From positions 48,971-68,557 of the forward strand of contig NWUY0300003529.1 of NCBI GenBank assembly GCA_004151065.3: a stretch of DNA of 19,587 nt. The letters run 5' to 3'. The stretch is from Larix sibirica (Eukaryota; Streptophyta; Pinopsida; Pinales; Pinaceae). This document shows, piece after piece, positions 17,230 to 19,587 of the stretch. The notes under the pieces were generated by a model. The model did not search any database. It saw nothing but the letters and a program-made list of their open reading frames with translations, and had not been told where the DNA came from. Positions within the stretch are counted from its first letter, which is position 1. Every line of letters begins with the position of its first letter. Both the position numbers and the translations under genes were made by a program.

Positions 17230-17317
17230 CTAACCTATATTCACCCATCCTCCCTAACCTACTTTTGCTACCATCCCCCCCAACCTAATTTCACTACCAT
17301 CCTCCCTAATCTATTTA
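17230..17317. repeat. ~26-bp tandem repeat, about three units
   Basis: CTAACCTA followed by TTYxCTACCATCCYCCC-like sequence repeats at about 17230, 17254 and 17280, with a partial unit at 17307. Units are diverged. C-rich on this strand. Confidence 0.65.
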
Positions 17318-17395
17318 GTAGTGTACATGATTGTTGATGTACATCGAAGAATAAAGTATTAGGTGCATTACGTGTTCATATTATTGTTGAACTTA

Positions 17396-17700
17396 TGTTA
17401 ATACTGAGAGGGGGGGTGAATTAGTATTAGCCTTGTTTTTACTTTAGACAAGCATTCATCAATCATTCATTGATTATGAGATAATAAACACAAATAAACA
17501 CAAATCATAGAACATAGAATTTAATGTGGAAACTCTTGTTGGAACCTAAGGTTCTGAAGGTTCATCACAATCCCGGATCTTCTCGAGATAACCAGTCAAT
17601 AGACAACAACTGACTAGTAAAGAATTCGACTAGTGGATTGAATGGGAGAGTCAAAGGCTCGACTCAATGGTTGATGAGGCCTACGTCGTCTTGACTCCAA
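17396..17700 (+). mobile_element. Sirevirus-like Copia LTR start, solo or truncated
   Basis: TGTTAATACTGAGAGGGGGG (17396) then GTGAATTAG resembles the 5' edge of plant Sirevirus LTRs, which open TGTT...GAGAGGGGGGTGAAT. A GTGGAAAC motif at about 17526 also fits. No 3' end, PBS or coding region follows in register; the sequence fades before the next LTR at 17799. Confidence 0.45.
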
Positions 17701-17798
17701 CAACCGACTAAAATACAGGACGTTGCAGATTTCATGGAAATGATTAGAACCAACGACACCTATTTTGTGGAACAAATATTCCTCACTTCAAGGGAGTT

Positions 17799-18015
17799 TG
17801 TTAGATATGGAGACTATAAAATATTGACCCTATGGGTTGTGTTCATATGCTTAAGATCATATTATATCCTTTCTGACAATGCATTGTGATATTTTGATCA
17901 TAATGTGTTGTGCTTAAGTGTTGTAACAATGTCACCACCTTTCTTCTTGGAATATTGTTCCCTTATTCCATTTTCTTTTATGTTATGTGGTTCAATGTGA
18001 AGAGGTCCCCCAACA
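17799..18015 (+). mobile_element. Copia LTR (about 217 bp)
   Basis: Begins TGTTAGATATGG and ends CCCCAACA, so TGTT/AACA termini. A TATAAAATA box at 17815-17823 is a plausible LTR promoter element. It is followed directly by a tRNA-Met-type primer-binding site and then gag, which fixes it as a 5' LTR. The partner 3' LTR is not in the window. Confidence 0.65.
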
Positions 18016-18028
18016 TAGTATCAGAGCT
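18016..18028 (+). promoter_or_regulatory. Primer-binding site, initiator-Met tRNA type
   Basis: TAGTATCAGAGCT, one mismatch to TGGTATCAGAGC, starting at the base after the LTR's terminal CA. This is the normal Copia arrangement. Confidence 0.7.
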
Positions 18029-18157
18029 ATTGGTTTTGACCTAGCCTATTGTTTGTGAATAGTAATGAGCCTAATACAAGTTTGATCAACTCTGGGCTTA
18101 ATATTTGTCGACTGATACCTCTTCTTGAACTCAGATAAGATCTGATTAGTCAGAAGG

Positions 18158-18815
18158 ATGAATCCCAAGATAGAACCTATTGCTTTAAATAGACACAATT
18201 ATGCAACTGAGCACCAAATATGGAGACTTTGTTGAAGAGAAAGGGACCGTGGCAATATATGAAGGTCATTGTTGTAGATCCGACGGATGCCAATGCTAAG
18301 TTTATCATCAACATAAAGAAATATGAGGTTGTTGGGGTCATACTGACCTACATTTCGAAGGAGATTCACTTTCATGCAAGCGGGATCAACCATTGTCACG
18401 CCGTCTAGAATAAGTTGAAGTCGTTGTTCAACAAGGTTGATGAAATTCAAGTTACATAGATAGAGAAAGAATTGATCTCTTGGAACATATTTCCTTTGAC
18501 GAGATTGAGGACTATTTAGCTTGCATCAAGGAGCTACAGTTGAAATTGGGTGAATGTGGTAAGGACTTTTTGAAGAAGGATGGGAAACTCATTGAACTGG
18601 TCCTGATGAATTTGAAGACACCCTATGATGTTTTTTGCTCCTCCTTCCGCGCCAGTTGGATGTCTCGCAAGCAAGACAGTAAGGAATTCATCTTTGATGT
18701 CTTATGTGATTTGTTGATTAAATACCAACAAAAGTTTCTTAAATAAGGTAATCTTGGTGCCAAACATTAGGCTCACTTGCTCAAAATAAAGGTTAAACAA
18801 AATTATAAAGAACAT
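18158..18815 (+). pseudogene. Copia gag remnant
   Basis: Reads MNPKIEPIALNRHNYAT (ATG at 18158), then after a frameshift near 18215 METLLKRKGPWQYMKVIVVD and KKYEVVGVILTYISKE. A stop (TAG) sits where the family has Trp-Asn-Lys (HAVWNKL). The frame at 18480-18746 gives HISFDEIEDYLACIKELQLK and LIELVLMNLKTPYDVF. Order and motifs match the Copia gag (UBN2-type): L...NY..W, W..L...F, S...Y......L and L..LP..Y..F. About 200 residues can be followed, ending with AHLLKIK-like sequence. The zinc knuckle is not reached, because sequence of opposite orientation begins near 18815. Confidence 0.75.
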
Positions 18816-19056
18816 GGTACTTTGCTTCTGTAGTTGAAAGAGAGACTTCCTTATGTTTCTTACACAAATAGACCAAGGATCCAGAACTTAGTCGAAACAC
18901 ATAGCCATAAGTGGACTTACGATCGTCAACGTCACCTCCCTTGTCGGAATCAATAAACCTGACCAATGGTTCTGTACTGCAACAATACTTAATACCATAC
19001 TGATAAATTCCTTTGATATAGCGGACAATTCTCTTTGCAAATTTCCAAAGGATTTC
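18816..19056 (-). pseudogene. Copia RNase H remnant, opposite orientation
   Basis: On the minus strand, after VSRFMQDP and a TGA, the frame continues FAKRIVRYIKGI, then FIDSDKGGDVDDRKSTYGYV, then KKHKEVSLSTTEAKY. This is the Copia RNase H signature (W.A.KRILRYIKGT; D.DW.GD.DDRKSTSGYVF; KKQ.VSLSSTEAEY). Most of the motif order is preserved, with single-residue losses. It stops within about ten residues of EAKY, where plus-strand gag sequence begins, so the C-terminus and 3' LTR are missing. Confidence 0.8.
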
Positions 19057-19587
19057 TCAAGGATCTTGCATGAACCGGGAGACCACACTAACATGAAAGG
19101 AGAGATCTGATCGACTATGAGTTAAGTAAATCAGGCTACTAAACAATTGTTGATAAAGAATGGCATCGACTCGTGGAGAGACACAGTCTTTTGAAAAATT
19201 CACTCTAGACTGATAAGGTGTAGCACAAGACTTACAGTCGTCCATATTGAATCGTTTCAAAAGATTCAAAGCATATTTAGGTTGATAAATAAAGATGCCA
19301 TCATTCGTTTGCAATATTTGAATGCCTAAAAAGAAACGCAATAGACCAATATCAATCATTTCAAAGGTATCTGCAAGTTGTTTCTTCAAACCCAAAATCA
19401 GATTGACATTATTGCCAGTTATGACTAAATCATCAACATACAATGCCACAATCACGGTATCACCATGAACATGTAATACATAAATATTGTGATCGGATTC
19501 ACAACATTTGAAGCCAAGATTGACAAAAAAAAATCAATCTTCTCATACCAAGCACTGGGTTCCTGTTTCAAACCATACAGGGATTTC
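19057..19587 (-). pseudogene. Copia reverse transcriptase remnant, cut by the window edge
   Basis: The open frame 19057-19455 holds LYVDDLVITGN with the catalytic YVDD box at 19429-19440, then FEMIDIGLLRFFLGIQILQT, then IFIYQPKYALNLLKRFNM, then LIYLTHSRSDLSFHVSVVSR and FMQDP. All are canonical Copia RT/connection blocks. Upstream (19456-19587) the frame starts KSLYGLKQEPSAWYEKID and is broken at a T-run near 19525; a shifted frame gives CCESDHNIYVLHVHGDTVIV, which joins the main ORF. The catalytic box is intact, but the frameshift and a later TGA make the element inactive. The ORF's first Met is internal, not a true start. Confidence 0.9.

Noticed and set aside
16997-17248. Hydrophobic 83-codon minus-strand frame as a membrane protein
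   Set aside because: Hydrophobicity follows from AT-rich composition; there is no conserved motif, and it overlaps a possible LTR edge and a tandem repeat.
18888-19094. 68-codon minus-strand frame as a separate protein
   Set aside because: It is an off-frame reading of the Copia RNase H region; the correct frame gives DDRKSTYGYVF and TTEAKY.

Overview
The window reads as AT-rich, intergenic nuclear DNA of a land plant with a large, repeat-dense genome. Gymnosperm-like or another large plant genome is my inference; no species marker is visible. Nearly everything recognisable is a decayed retrotransposon: LINE (non-LTR) RT/RNase H pieces, a Gypsy-type LTR family whose primer-binding site resembles the initiator-Met tRNA type, Copia LTR/gag and RT/RNase H pieces, and ends of a CACTA-type DNA transposon. 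The only host-like coding sequence is a small RING-H2/transmembrane reading frame on the minus strand, present twice. I see no rRNA, tRNA, CRISPR array or prokaryotic-style operon.

Layout. 1-300: LTR-like sequence, probably Copia. 338-930 and 4468-4614: one Gypsy LTR split by a 5'-truncated LINE (931-4467), with an imperfect 11-bp target duplication at the two junctions. The LINE itself carries an old ~840-bp internal tandem duplication. 4616-5657: Gypsy PBS, gag start, rearranged interior, protease lead-in and RT N-terminus, riddled with stops. 5665-5748: right end of a CACTA element. 5725-8968: a segment with the RING gene, many two-copy micro-duplications, a Gypsy fragment and the C-terminal half of a second LINE. 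8969: a single N. 8970-9536: a degenerate ~26-bp repeat array followed by a second CACTA end. 9513-12756: a copy of 5725-8968 in which I see no base difference. 12757-13893: the rest of a foldback insertion, the LINE 3' end, and the Gypsy LTR, PBS and gag start again. 13894-14325: unassigned. 14330-16420: a third Gypsy copy whose LTR lacks the LINE, followed by gag and a protease lead-in. 16421-17395: mostly unassigned. 17396-17700: Sirevirus-like LTR start. 17799-18815: Copia LTR, PBS and gag (+). 18815-19587: Copia RT/RNase H in the opposite orientation, running off the right edge.

Logic of the region. Two Gypsy copies share the same LINE-into-LTR junction, while a third LTR copy preserves the empty site. 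This suggests that a composite (LINE nested in an LTR) was itself copied. The two large identical blocks begin at a CACTA terminus and the first ends at an N inside a hairpin, so an assembly duplication must be excluded before any biological reading. All retroelement frames are broken by stops and frameshifts. No autonomous element and no convincing new functional system is present; the interest is structural.
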